Shown here: positions 12,756 through 25,710 of the stretch, piece by piece
How positions within the stretch are numbered: the stretch's first letter is position 1
Layout: each line of letters opens with the position of its first letter
Assembly: GCA_950022295.1 (NCBI GenBank)
Contig: OX465597.1
Coordinates: 188,975,016 to 189,039,015 of the forward strand
Length of the DNA: 64,000 nucleotides
Reading direction: 5' to 3'
From: Bromus sterilis
Lineage: Eukaryota; Streptophyta; Magnoliopsida; Poales; Poaceae
Translations under genes and position numbers: made by a program
Notes under the pieces: generated by a model
The model's input: only the letters and a program-made list of their open reading frames with translations
The model's database searches: none
Told to the model about the DNA's origin: nothing

Positions 12756-15700
12756 TGTAACAGCCCATGTGCAATAAATGAAAATCACCATGAGATTGTA
12801 TTTTGTCTGTTGACTTTGTAACTTGGCGTGGTGCTAAAGATTATAATTTCATGTGGTGATTTAAATCTGCATTGGGATTGGAGCCCATTTGGTTGGTTTG
12901 AGTTTGCATCCAAAATGGTTCAAGAAGGGTGTTTGAGGAATTTTAATTGTTGCATGCATGCTCTCCTTGACCGCAAACTTGGCATAGCCAATTCCTTGCC
13001 CCTCCCAAGCTTTTTAAAAGCCTTGCCCCATTTTTTGCAACTCTAAAAATTTGGGCCACAGTTCAATGTGATTTGAATTTTCAAAAAGGGACCCACATTT
13101 TAGTTGCTCCAAAATTGGTCAAACCAATTTTAGAAATTGGAGAATATATCAGGGATCATTTTACATATTTTTTTAAGATTTATTTCCTTGTGAATATTCC
13201 TGGAAAATTCCCCATGTGCTTCTGTTTTGTTTAATGGAAATTAGACTGGGGCTCTCTTCTTTTTCTCTCTTCTTCCTTCAAGCCCAGTCCACCTAAGCCT
13301 TCTCCCCGCAGCCCGCTTGAGCCTGTCCAGCGAAGCGGTACGCGAGGTGGCACGAGAGCCGTTGGATCTCCATCGGACGCCCCCTTCCATCGCCTTTCCA
13401 CGCTGGAGAGGTCCCCGCCGGAGTCCCTCTCATAGCCGGAGGGGAGCATCGACGTCGACGCCTGCCGACGTGGAGGGAGGCCTCACCCTCCTTATAAGCC
13501 AAGCTCCCGAGCCCCAGGACCCCCTTAGGGTTCCATTCCTCCAGCCGATTCCCCTCGCAGCCGCCGGGTTCGTTTTCTGCTCCTTCCCCTGTTCCGCCAT
13601 GGCCGCCGGCCAATTTCTTTGATTGCGCCGCCGTTGATCCATATCGTCGACCCCACCTCCGCGCTCGCCTTCCTGCAGCCCTTCCTGACCGTTCCCTGTC
13701 GCCGTTGTGGTTGCAGGAGCCCCGCCGCGGTCCCGCGACGACGACCTCCGCCACGGCCGCGTCTTCGCCCTCGTCGCCATCGTCTCCTTCCTAGTCGACC
13801 CGCACCTCGAGCACAACCCCAACACCCCCAAGGTGAGCCTCGGAGTGCCCCGAGTTGCGTAGCTCGTCTAGGCCCGTGTCGCAGCGTAGCCCGTAGTCTG
13901 TCCCCGCCGGTAGTCGCCATCGTGAGCGCCCCATGCACGCCGTGCCCATGGCGCTGCTCGGGATTGCTTGCGCCCGTCGTGGCCGCGTCCAGAGCACGCA
14001 TATGGCTGCAAAGGTGCCGCCTTGGCCACCACATCAGTTGCGGCGCATCTCTGCTGAAAAGCTGCAGGGGTAGTCCATGGCGCCGCCGTGTTCAGGTGTC
14101 CCTCGCGTCGCCGTCTCTGAGTTAGAGGATGGATCCGCGGTGCGTATGCGTAGATGGATGTCCCAGCTACAAGCAGAACACCGGAGTTCGGCCGGAGACG
14201 AGCTGTACACCGCGCTAGCCTTGCCCAAAGTTCGCCGGATTGCGCTGCTGTCCTGTGTCTTCAGAGCAGGTCGCCGCCCCTCTGAATCCTCGTTGATTCC
14301 GGCGAGCAGCAAGCGAGTTGGAGGCAGTGCAGACGCCCAGGGTAGAAGGAAGTCCCGTCTCGGGTTCCCGTGTCGGGACTCGCCGGGAGATGGCCAGAGA
14401 GCTACGTGGTGCTCGCCGGAAGGGAAGCTCGCGTCGGGTTTAGAAGGCGCCTGTTTTTCTTCAGGTCGCAGGTGTCGCGAGTTTCAGAAGCAGGGCACCT
14501 ATCGCCCTGGGCCAGAAGGAGAGAAGTGGCCATGGGCCTGTTCAGTGGGCTCGTCCACTTGGGCCAGAAAGAGGGAGCTGGGCCTTTTCGCCCGAAGCCA
14601 GCCCATGTGGGGTCTGGGGCCCTTTTCCTTTTATTTTTATTTTTCATTTCTTTTCTGTTTAAATTCAAATTTGAATTGTTTTCAAATTCAAATCTGTTTT
14701 GAACTTCCATTTCATTTGGGGGCATCCCATATATGTTTTTGGGGTAGTTTGACCTACTGATCTCAATGGTGAGGTCAATTTTGCACCTTGCCCCTCTATT
14801 TTTTGGAGTGTGGTAATTTTGCAAATAGCCCCCTTAATCTTTTGTTTTTGTAAAGAGTTCCCCAAAATTCAAATATGGCCATGCCATATATGACTTTGGG
14901 GTACTTTTCCCCAAGGTTTTGCATGGTGATAATGGTTTGTCCATTTGAGCCTTTTTCAAAATGCATCTTGTGTACCTTTGCACTCAGTCCCCTGAAATTC
15001 ATTTGAACTTGCGACTGTGTTTGCAAATTCCAATGGTACCATATCATATATGGTTTTGGGGTAGATTTTTGCCAGGTTTGCGATGGTAATGTCCATCTGA
15101 TGTTTTGTGTAACCCAAGTGGACAAGGTGTGACCACCTTAACCAGGATCAACCTGACTTTCCCTTCCTGGCATCATTCCAACTTCAGTGCATGTTGGAAT
15201 GTTGTTCATCTGTTCCTTCAGGCTTTGTTTCATGTCATCTTCAAATCTTTGACCAGCCCCTATCATATTGTCATATGCAATGTGGCCGGGTTACTTTTCT
15301 TCTGTTGCACCTCTCTGATGTCAAGTTCATCGACATCTCTTCGTCTCCGGAATTGATGTTTTATTTTCACGTTGTAATTATTTCTATTAATTGCATTGTT
15401 GATCATGTCATGTTGCCATGTTACTTACACCAAAATTAAGTCTAAGACCGAAGCCGTTCAATGTAATTAATTGCATATGAAGTTGTTGACGTGTCGTCAC
15501 CACCCTCATTTAAATCTGACTAGATAGGGTCACATCATGTCGATTAAACTTGATCACACCATCTTTGCCTGTGAATTGCACCCATTGCTTACTTGTGTGC
15601 CTTTTCCTTGCCGGTACTTTACGTTAGCACCTGAGACCGCCGAGGAGACTTACGTGGAGATTTCCGACACCGAGCCCAAGGACCCTGCTGCGTCTGCTTC

Positions 15701-16471
15701 GACGACCGATTACCCAGGCAAGGGGAAGATTTATACCATTACTTGACACCTTTCTGCCTACCTGCCTAGCTGTAGTCTAGAACGATTGTTTGATCTTATC
15801 CACTTTGCTTATGCCTTAATCAAAACCAAACAGCCATGATCCCCACATCCCAGCAAAACATTGTATTGCTAAGTTACCACTGCTCAGCCATTGCTTAGTA
15901 TGAGTAGGAAAACTTGCTGCTTACCCTATGCTATGGTTTGGGATATCATGTTATTTAAAGAAGTTGGTTGATATTTATTATGGATGATGTTAATTTATAC
16001 CTGACGAAAAATGGGAGACCAGGCTGTTCCCGCCAGGTGTTTTGTTCCATTTGAGTCACCTAGGTCCCGAGTTCCGGGTATTGTGTTTCTTGACGAGCGT
16101 GCCTAATCGTGTGTGGGATTCTATGGAGTCCATTTGTCTTACCTACCTAGCTTCGTACAGCTCTAGTGGTGGCCCGAGCTGATTTATTATTTGCAATGTT
16201 TGTGTGCTGGTGGTACCCCAGTTATTTACAAACCACCTTGGGCCAGGAGGACTTGTGCCTTGGCTAGCCCACTTTGTCCGGCTGAGGACCCGGTGTCCCA
16301 TGTGTGATTAACCGGGTATCCAAACCCGCGACAGACGGTAGAGGCCGATTCGAGAGGGGCCGACTTTTCAGTTGGGTGTCGACTCACCGGGGGCCACCCG
16401 GAATTGTGCGTTGTTAGTTAGAGAGACTCTGACGTACCGGAGTTTCAGGCGTTTACCTAGCCAAGTGGAAA
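12756..16471 (+). repeat. D 3' LTR, segment 1
   Basis: Starts at TGTAACAGCCC directly after the purine tract and runs to the insertion site of element C (target duplication GGAAA at 16467-16471). The part near 13260-14130 is GC-rich and opens long but non-homologous frames in several phases, as is usual for the promoter-proximal part of such LTRs. No cellular gene is recognisable. A short acidic coding-like stretch lies at 15621-15746. Confidence 0.75.
15621..15746 (+). other. Acidic coding-like stretch inside D LTR (upstream piece)
   Basis: A short open stretch rich in Glu, Asp, Thr and Pro (ETAEETYVEISDTE and following). It is followed by CAG|GCAAGG at about 15714-15722, which looks like a GC-type splice donor. 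Together with a second acidic stretch at 38353-38439 in the same LTR it may be part of a spliced LTR-borne reading frame. Function unknown; the splicing is inference. Confidence 0.35.
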
Positions 16472-17582
16472 TGATGAGGACATGACTACCATAGTTACAG
16501 CCACAACCCCTGCTAATATACCTACTGGACCAATTACTAGAGATTGTGCACACCAATTAAATTATTAGGTACTTTCGCTTCTTGGTAATGTTTCTAATGT
16601 TCATGTGAATATGATGCTGCCTAACGTCGATATATTTTTGTGGCTGACAAATGAAGGACCTAGCATGGACAAGAAGGATGAGCATTGGAGCATGTTCAAG
16701 CATGAAGATGATGAGGACATAATTATCATGGATATGACCATTAATTCCTCTATATTTGATCAAGAAATGAAGTCAATACAAAGGGGCATGATTGTGTGCT
16801 GTACAAGAAGTTATTTCACGTCACTTTTGGCCCAAGAGAAGATAGAGACCAAGTCTTTCACGTCATGAACTCATATTCAGACTGCAGAGATATACCCAAC
16901 TTCAAACAGCCGTCGTTTCTACATATGAACCCCAAATTGGGTGATTCTTTTTTCTGGTGATAGCTTATCTCGTCTAGTTTCCAACGCAATTAGGTTCACC
17001 TGAAAATTCCTTCGGAGCGTGGAGATATTGCGAAAACGGTGCGACCCAGCAACAGAATCCGAATCAAAGTCCAACTCAATAGGTGTTGCATCACCTCCAC
17101 ATGGGCCCAAGTGCCTTTTACGACCTAGGTTTAGTTTTAGGACTCCTTGGATCGTCCTTCCACCCCCTTGGTCTCCACCCTTTAGTCCTATATAAGTAGA
17201 TCAACCCCTAGGGTTTTTCTTTGGATTTCTTTTAGTTAAAAAGACTGCTTAGCTAATTGCCGCATCTTCGTGTACTCGGTTTGTGTCCAACGACCAGATC
17301 AAGACCTCTTTTGGAATCCCAACTTTATTCATACTTCATCTACATATTCGCAATATTCAGATTGCTTTATCATAATTCTTTCTTGTTCTTCGATTGCTTG
17401 CAGGCACTAGACCTTCGTGGTCAGGTTGATCGTGCTCCGACGTGGTCAATAACCTCCGGAGATTGGTTTAGCGATTGCTAAGGCGCGACGTTGTTGCACG
17501 TTCGTAGTCGGATCGTCAGAGTCGTCTCTACCAAATCGATAGTTATATCTCATCGAAAGATCGGGACACCCCGCCTCTATCA
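16472..17582 (+). repeat. Element C 5' LTR
   Basis: A 1111-bp LTR with TG...CA termini. Its 3' half shares long blocks with family A LTRs, including a GCTTGCAGG motif and the segment around the TTCGTAGTCGGATCG motif. U3 is different from A except for the first 100 or so bases and a block matching the A coding tail. Confidence 0.88.
17189..17195 (+). promoter_or_regulatory. TATA box of element C LTR
   Basis: TATATAAG in the 5' LTR, preceded by a CCACCC-rich stretch. The same box is at 29136-29142 in the 3' LTR. Position and sequence fit the core promoter that would define the R region. Confidence 0.6.
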
Positions 17583-18512
17583 GGTGGTATCAGTTTTCAG
17601 GTTGCTCGGTGAGAATTCCACATCCATATATTAGATCTGTTTTTTATCACCTATCATCCACACAAAAAGCCATAAAAATAGGATTAGATCATCATATCCA
17701 AACCAATCTGAGACTTCGCAATTTTCTTTTCGGTGCTTTGCTTTATTGAATTATCGGTTGCATCGTCGTGTTTAGTTGCTGGTCTTAGTATCTAGTCCTT
17801 TAGAGTTTCGAGTTCTGTTCACGTTAGTCACCGTCGCCGCTACACCATCATCCCATCCGCTGCCTACTTCTACCATCGACCATAGAAAAAGAGAGAAAAA
17901 GAGTTGAAAAAAGAGAGAAAAAAGAAAAAGGAAAAAAAGAAAGAAAAAAGGAAAAAAGAGAAAAAAGAAGAAAAATTTCGGATCTATCTCTAGTTGAACT
18001 CGTATTTGAAATCTCGTCGGAATCAGTTTTGACCAGTGTCCATAAAACGGGCATAACTTTGTCATCCGAAGTCCGTTTTGGCTCCACGAGTACTCAAATT
18101 AAATATATTTCCGAGCCGCTTCTAAATAGTTCTGGAGCTAGTGTGTTATTTGAAACTCCAGATCGGCTTCTAAGACGGACATTTTGACCTCTAAAGTTTC
18201 CGAACATAGTTTTTGTCAGATTTCGGGCTGATTCTCAATTTTTTTGACACCTCATCCGAACTCTAAATTGAGTGATTCTTATTGCGTCGGAAAGCTTAAG
18301 TCAGTGCCCTATTGGAGGAAAAATATCAAAAAATTAGAAAATATATTTCAGAGGAAACTTGTAGCGAGAATATTGGTGTATCTTGCTTTGGAGCCTATTT
18401 TCACCATTATCTTTGCTCTGTTGATGATCTTCACTTATATCTTGCTATTCAGAGCTACTTCATATCATTCATTGCTGCTAGTTGTGCTATGCCGTGACCA
18501 CATTAGTGTTCT
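17583..18512 (+). other. Element C leader with primer-binding site (left part)
   Basis: The primer-binding site TGGTATCAG begins at 17585, a nine-base match to initiator tRNA-Met. At 17880-17985 there is a strongly purine-biased, A/G-only tract. No homologous reading frame is seen. The leader is cut at 18512 by B1, with target duplication GTTCT. Confidence 0.75.
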
Positions 18513-20382
18513 TGATATGGGGAGGCCCGATCTTCTCAGTAAGCGGACGGTGAATATGAGGGCGATGATAGATAACTTGTATGTAGCCAATGAACTCTCC
18601 TTGCTAGATCCCTGTTGCCAATGCGACAGCTCTCTACACTTTGAATATTCACAACTTCACACACTTGCGCAACATAGCCGTCGACCACGAGACGGTAATT
18701 TGCAATCTACTAATCCCCAGTGGAACAATAGATCACACAAAACTTGCAGTGGAAGAACTTCGGATCGATACGAATTGAAGTCTTAATGATTCAAGAGGAA
18801 AGCTTGAAGCTATTCTCAATATCTAGGGTTTATCTAAACGTGGTCTAACCCTAAAACTCGTGGGAGCTGGGTATTTATAAGCTAAGGGATTACAGGGGCC
18901 GCAGTCCGTCTGATCTGCGCGCGGCTTTCGGACGTCCGAAGGGTTTCGGTCGTCTGTCACGTCGGACGTCCGAAACATGTCGGAAATCCGACTCTGGCGG
19001 TGAGGTGTCCTGGATAGGAGGCTCTTCTCGCGGACATTCATGTCGGACGTCCGTCATGTGTCGGACGTGCGATGCGTCGGACGTCCGAAATCCTGTCGGA
19101 AATCCGTCTTCGGTTTTGGAGGTCTTCTGATGAGGACATCCCTACTAATGTTACACCCATACCCTCACCAACTACACATACTGGACCAGTTACTAGAGCA
19201 CGTGCACGTCAACTAAATTATCAGGTACTTTCGTTTCTTGCGAATCCTTCTATTGTTCATGAACATATGATGCTGCCTAAATTAGATACTTTTGTTTTGC
19301 TTATGAATGAAGGACCTAGCATGGACACGAAGGATGGTCATTGGAGCGGGATCAAGAATGGAGAAGAAGGTGCGCGCGGGGGAAAGTACAGTGGAGTTTC
19401 CAGTGGGGATTTTCGCACGTTGAAGCCACCATAAGGCATGCATGAAGGCTTGGACGGAATACACGAGATGCCACTTCATTATTTTCGTCCAAGAGCAATT
19501 ATAGGTGCTGCGTCACCTTAATATTGGGCTGGGCCCATGTAATTTCGAAATACCACATTATAGGCTGTTTTTAGAGTCCGTATGTGTGGGGAAACCGAGT
19601 TAGGGTTGTTTTCGGACCCCACCTCCAAGGGGTCACGAAAATCCCCTCTGTTCCCCCATATATACAGCCCTTAGGGCGTCGTTTAGACTTGGGTTTTAAT
19701 TAGATTTAAGTTAGCCATAGCCGCAACTTCGAGATCTTCGTTTGTGTCATCCGACCAGGCCAAGACCTCATTGGAACCCCAACTTTCGTAATCATTCATC
19801 TTATATTCGCAATATCCAGATTGCAATTCTTAGTTCTTGCTTGTTCTTCGATTGCTTGCAGGAATTAGACCTTCGTGGTCAGGTTGATCGTGCATCCGCG
19901 GGATCAATAACCTCTTGGAGTTGGTTTAGCGATCGCTAAGGCGCAACGTCTTCGCACGTTCGTAGTCGGATCGTGAAAGTTGCCTCCACCATAATCGATC
20001 TCCACCATCTCATCGAAACATCGGGACACCTTCGCCTCTATCATCTTCTCAATACGGAGGTCGCCAACTTTCTCTGATGTCGGACGTCCGAAATGGGTCG
20101 GACGTCCGAAAGTTGGAGCATGTCTCATCTTCTCCTCCTTCTGGATCCTCGTCTCCGTCATGATACCTGATTATGCAAAAATACAAAGATTTAGGCAGTA
20201 TAAAATTCTCATTGTATAATATATCAGAATCTATTAAGAGCGAGTTCACCTGTTGTTCTATCAACTTTGCACGAGCTCTTGTAATAGGTCCAATTCTGAT
20301 TTCATCATCCTTCTTCTTTGTTGAATCAACTTGTTCTTCATGACGAACTGGAGATGTGTTGGTAGTAGGGATGTCCTCATCA
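18513..20382 (-). repeat. B1 3' LTR, interrupted by A5
   Basis: Two pieces, 18513-19127 and 20049-20382, form one LTR of about 950 bp once A5 and one copy of its TCTTC duplication are removed. The pieces align with the uninterrupted 5' LTR (25711-26659). The minus-strand TATA box TATAAATA lies near 18870. U3 holds copies of the palindrome TCGGACGTCCGA at 18922-19100 and 20081-20115. Confidence 0.88.
19128..20043 (+). mobile_element. Solo LTR A5 (family A)
   Basis: A 916-bp plus-oriented family A LTR beginning TGATGAGGACATC and ending GCCTCTATCA. It has perfect target duplication TCTTC at 19123-19127 and 20044-20048 and no internal domain. The empty site is visible in the other B1 LTR near 26326. 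It is a product of recombination between the two LTRs of a former full element. It still carries the LTR-coded polyprotein tail (open to 19434, ending LKPP). Confidence 0.93.
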
Positions 20383-23300
20383 TCTCCCCCCCCTTCAAAA
20401 GGCGTCGACCTCGACGCTCCAAGGTCATCTCCCATGTATGGTGATAAATCAGCAACGTTGAAACTGTTGCTAGCGCCACCAAACTCGGCAATGGGAATAT
20501 CAATCGAGTAGGCATTGTCATTGATCTTGGCTAACACCTTGTAAGGACCAGCACCCCGTGGCTTCAACTTGGAATTCCTCATCCCTGGAAATCTATCCTT
20601 GCGCAAATGTACCCAAACCATATCTCCAGGTTGAAAAAGAACTTGCTTCCGTGACTGGTTCCTCGCAGCAGCAACATTCTGGCCTTGCTTCTCAATAGCC
20701 TCTCGGGTCTTCTCATGGATCTTCTTCACATAATCTGCTCGTTTGGATGCCTCCATATTAACTCGTTCCTGCAATGGAAGAGGCAGCAAATCAAGAGGTG
20801 TAATAGGCTTAAAACCATATACCACTTCAAAAGGACAAAGGCGAGTAGTAGTGTGTACTGCCCTGTTATAAGCAAATTCAACATGTGGCAAACACTCCTC
20901 CCATTCGCGCAGATTTTTCTTGATCATAGCTCGCAATAATTGTGACAATGTTCTATTGACCACCTCCGTTTGACCATCAGTTTGGGGATGACATGTAGTA
21001 CTGAACATCAACTTTGTTCCCAACTTTCCCCAAAGTGTCTTCCAGAAGTAGCTCACAAACTTTACATCCCTGTCAGAAACAATTGTCTTGGGCACTCCAT
21101 GCAAGCGTACAATCTCCCTGAAAAACAGGTTAGCAACATGCGACGCATCGTCGCTCTTATGGCAAGCAATAAAATGTGCCATCTTGGAAAATCTATCCAC
21201 TACCACAAATATACTATCATGACCATATTTAGTGCGTGGCAATCCTAACACAAAGTCCATACTAATGTCTTCCCAAGGTGTGGTAGGAGCCGATAGTGGA
21301 GTATACAAACCGTGAGGCTTCAGCTTGGACTAGGATGTGTTGCATACAATGCAGCGTCGAACAAACCTGTCCACATCACGCCTCATCCTGGGCCAATAAA
21401 AATTATCAGCAAGCATGAGTAATGTCTTCGCACGCCCAAAGTGACCCATCAGTCCTCCTGCATGTGATTCCTGCAACAATAGCAAACGCACAGAAGATTC
21501 TGGAACACAAAGTTTGTTAGCTCGAAACAAAAATCTATCATGGATGTGGAACTTGTCACAAGCATTCCGAAGCAAACACAAACGATATGGTTCAGCAAAA
21601 TCATGATCAGTTGCATATAAATCACACAAACTCTCTAATCCAGGAATTTTAACATCAAGATGTGTCAATAACATATTCTTCCTAGAGAGAGCATCAGCAA
21701 AAACATTATCTTTCCCTTTCTTATATTTGATGATGTAGGGAAAAGACTCAATGAACTCAACCCACTTAGCTAAGCGTCTATGCAAATTAGATTGAGCTTT
21801 CAGATATTTCAAAGCTTCATGATCAGAATGTATGATAAATTCTTTTGGCCACAAATAATGTTGCCAAACTTCAAGAACTCTAACAAGTGCATACAATTCT
21901 TTATCATAAACAGGATAGTTCAATCTAGCACCAGAAAGCTTCTCACTAAAATAAGCTATAGGTCTACCTTCTTGCATCAAAACACCACCAATGCCTATAC
22001 CACTAGCATCGCATTCAACTTCAAAGTGCTTAGTAAAATCTGGTAATGCAAGTAATGGTGCAGAAGTAAGCAAACGTTTCAACTCATCAAATGCAAGGTC
22101 TTGGGCAACGCCCCAAACAAAAGGTACACCTTTCTTAGTCAATTCATTCAACGGTGCAGCAATAGTACTAAAGTTTTTCACAAAACGTCGATAAAAACCA
22201 GCAAGACCGTGAAAACTTCGTACTTGACTAACAGTCATGGGAGTAGGCCAATTTTGAATTGCTCCAATTTTAGAAGAATCTACTTCTACCCCATGCTTAG
22301 ATACAACAAAACCCAAAAATATGACCTTATCTTTTGCGAATGTGCACTTCTCAAGATTAGCATATAATTTAGAATCACGCAACACTTGCAAAACTTGTCT
22401 AATATGATCAGCATGTTCAAATTCATTGCGGCTGTAAATAAGTATATCATCAAAATACACAACCACAAAATGTCCAATAAACTCCCTCAAAACATGGTTC
22501 ATTAATCTCATGAAAGTACTAGGAGCATTAGTAAGACCAAAAGGCATAACTAACCACTCATATAAGCCGAACTTAGTTTTGAAAGCAGTTTTCCATTCAT
22601 CCCCTTCTTTCATCCTAATTTGATGGTATCCACTACGCAAATCAATTTTAGAGAAAATAGCAGCACCACACAATTCATCAAGCATATCCTCTAAACGTGG
22701 AATAGGATGACGATAGCGAATAGTGATGTTATTAATAGCTCTACAATCTACACACATACGCCATGTACCATCTTTCTTAGGGACCAAAATAACAGGAACA
22801 ACACAAGGGCTAAGGCTGACACGAATATACCCTTTATCCAGAAGCGCTTGTACTTGTTGCTGAATTTCCTTCGTCTCTTGGGGGTTTGTCCTATATGGTG
22901 CCCGGTTCGGAAGAGTTGCACCCGGTATAAGATCAATCTGGTGCTCAATACCACGCAAGGGTGGTAATCCTGCTGGCACCTCCGCCGGAAACACATCATC
23001 AAAATCCTGCAAAACAGTAGCCACACCAGGAGAAATATGATGGTTATCATTAGAAACCAAAACCTCGCCTTTATACATGAGGACAAGAGGTATGGCTGTA
23101 GGATCCTCACTAAATTCTCTCATGTCTTCTTTGGTGGCTAAGGTAAGCAAACTAGTCTCTCTCGCACTTTTCGTTATATTATCACTCACAGCTATTACAT
23201 TGTTTTCTCGTGTTGGTTCTACATTCACCTCTACCTTCTGACGAGACTCATTCACAATTTGCTGTGGGGACATAGGATGGAGATTAACTTTCTTGCCCTT

Positions 23301-25022
23301 GAATTCCAAATGATATGTATTGGCTCGGCCATTGTGTTGCACATGGCAATCATATAACCACGGCCGACCCAATAAGAGATGGCAAACTGTCATTGGCACC
23401 ACATCAAAATCGACGGAATCCTTGTATGGGCCTATCTCAAAATTTACGCGCACCATGTGATTGACCTTCATCTCACCACTGTCACTCAACCACTGGACAT
23501 AATAAGGATTCGGGTGAGGTGAGTACTTCAGATTTAGCTTAGCACATAACTCCTTGCTTGCGAGGTTGCGGCAGCTACCTCCATCAATAATCACTTTGCA
23601 AGCTTTGTTGGGACCAACGAGTGCCTTGGTTTGGAACAAATTACAGCGCTGAGAATCAGCATGCGACTGCACTGTAAGAGTACGTTGTGACACAACAATG
23701 GTAGGAGCATGCGACGGAAACGCATCCATGCCTTCTTCACTATGATATCCCTCGACATCGAAAACGGAAGGGTCTTCATCATCACCAGTTTCATACTCGC
23801 CGGTTTCTTGATTCACAAACATGACCTTTCTGTTCGGGCAATCTCTCTTGAAGTGACCCGGATTACCGCAAGCATGACAGGTGATCTCGCGATTGCGAGC
23901 TGTAGACATGTTGGAGCCTGCACTAGTGGCAGGGGCAGCTGGCTTCTTGGCCATAGAACCATTGGAGGCTGGCTTGGAAACTGAAGAAGAAGCTCGAGTA
24001 TTGGCACCATAATTCTCCATAGGCGCGGATGTCCTTGGAGAAAATCTGCTAGATGTGGAGTATCTTGACTTCAGTTGTGCCTCTTCTGCAAGCTGGGATT
24101 CAGCCTCCCTTGCAAGATGCAATAAATCATTCATATTATAGTATTGGTGATGCCGCACAATACTCTTGAGAGTAAATTTCAGCCCATGGAGAAAACGTTG
24201 CATAGTCATCTCAACCTCTTCGCGAACTCGCGCACGTTGCAACAACATCTCCATCTCCATATAGTATGCATCAACGGACATAGTACCTTGCTTCAATTGT
24301 TGCAATTTATCAAAAACTGTCCGTAAATAATTTGTGGGAACAAACCGAGCGTTCATGGTCGCCTTCATGTCACGCCATGTACGAATAGGCTGGCCATTGG
24401 TTTCTTGTATCTCGGTCAATACACTCTCCCACCAACGCAAAGCATAACCGTCAAACTCGGAAGAAGCAATCTTGATCTTCTTGTCCTCCGGATAATCATG
24501 CAAACACCATAATTTTTCCATCTTAAGCTCCCATGTGAGGTATTCTTCCACATCCGTGGACCCTTCAAATTTGGGGATATTAAACTTGGGCTTGCTCAAG
24601 ACATCTTCTTCCTGAATGGGTATACGGCGCGCACCAAGACCAAGTGGAGGTTGGCGAACCGGTCCTTGAAGACCACGCCCACGTCCTTGAATGCCCCTCA
24701 AATCAGCATTGTCACCATGGACACTACCATCATCTTCCTGAGCATCAGGTTGGCGTTGTACCATAGCTGCTTGTATGCCAGTGACAGATGTTGTCATTTG
24801 TTGTAGGTTCTGCTGGATAGCAGCAAGTTGTTGTTGCATAGTGGTGACTGCAGCTTCAGTCGCGTCCACTTTCAGTTGTACCGCTTGAACATTTGTATCA
24901 ATTGCATCAGCGGATTTAGTAAACATCCCAGTCAAGTGATCACGGAGACCTTCATATGCCTCCCATGTAACTGGCGCATCCTTGTCCTGTTTCTGCATCA
25001 CATCAAAACCACTTTGAGACAT
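20049..25022 (-). pseudogene. Gag-pol polyprotein of B1 with one nonsense codon
   Basis: Starts at ATG 25022 (MSQSGFDV). Order: an N-terminal Gln/Val-rich probable coiled coil, gag with an RWWES motif, CCHC knuckle ([14 protein letters not shown]), protease-like IIDGGS, RT with YFDD, RNase H, integrase, and a tail with a GPITRARAK motif. The frame is broken at 21330-21332, where a Lys codon after the integrase finger (CNTS-stop-SKLK) reads TAG. It is otherwise continuous. From 20382 down to 20049 it is encoded by the 3' LTR, and it ends at a TGA not present in the other LTR. Compared with family A it has a different gag but the same domain order. Confidence 0.87.
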
Positions 25023-25710
25023 GATTAGTAGGTTAGTGCACTAAATCAAAATCTTTTGGTGGACAGTCACAACTCACTCAAAACTGACAAGAAAAGGTGA
25101 ATCTTACCGTTCCAAAGTGAATAGTAATGCGTACCCGTTCGGATGGAAGACTAGTGCACGGATGTGATGAAGTGAATACCCGAGTAAAAGAGTGAACACA
25201 CGACAAAGCAGGATATATGTGGTGGAGCTATAGGTATGGCACCCTAACTACACCGAAGTCAAGTCCTAATGCTGATCGTGTGATACAAACCCAAAGAAAA
25301 ACTCACATAGTGGAGAACAAACGAAAGACAGGCCTCTCAAAAGATCACCACTATGATATGTCCTTTCTAACACTTGTATATCTCTTTGCACTCTTTTATA
25401 ACTCTTTTTGATCACACTTCTTTCTCTCTTTTCTTTGATTTTTTTTTTGAATCTTTTCTCTTTTTCTCTTTTTTTTTGACACTATTCCAAACTGGACGAA
25501 ATTGCTACAGTACTGCTACAGTGATTTTCGGGAAGAACACACGAAACAGCAAACTAAAACAATGACTCCGATGCAATCTAAGTTATGGCAAAAACTAGAA
25601 ACCCTAATATTTTTGTATGGCTTTTTCTGGATAGGACGAAAACAAAAACGATCGAATAGATGGAGTTGGTGGATGCTTACCGAGGAAACACTGGAAATCT
25701 GATACCAAGA
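25023..25710 (-). other. B1 leader and primer-binding site
   Basis: An untranslated leader of about 690 bp. The primer-binding site is at 25693-25707 on the minus strand (TGGTATCAGATTTCC). A pyrimidine-rich run (plus strand) occupies roughly 25410-25480. No convincing gene. Confidence 0.75.

Noticed and set aside
13231..14312. Overlapping frames of 70-230 codons on both strands
   Set aside because: They lie in the GC-rich part of the D LTR, overlap in most phases, and have low-complexity Arg/Pro/Ala composition without any recognisable motif.
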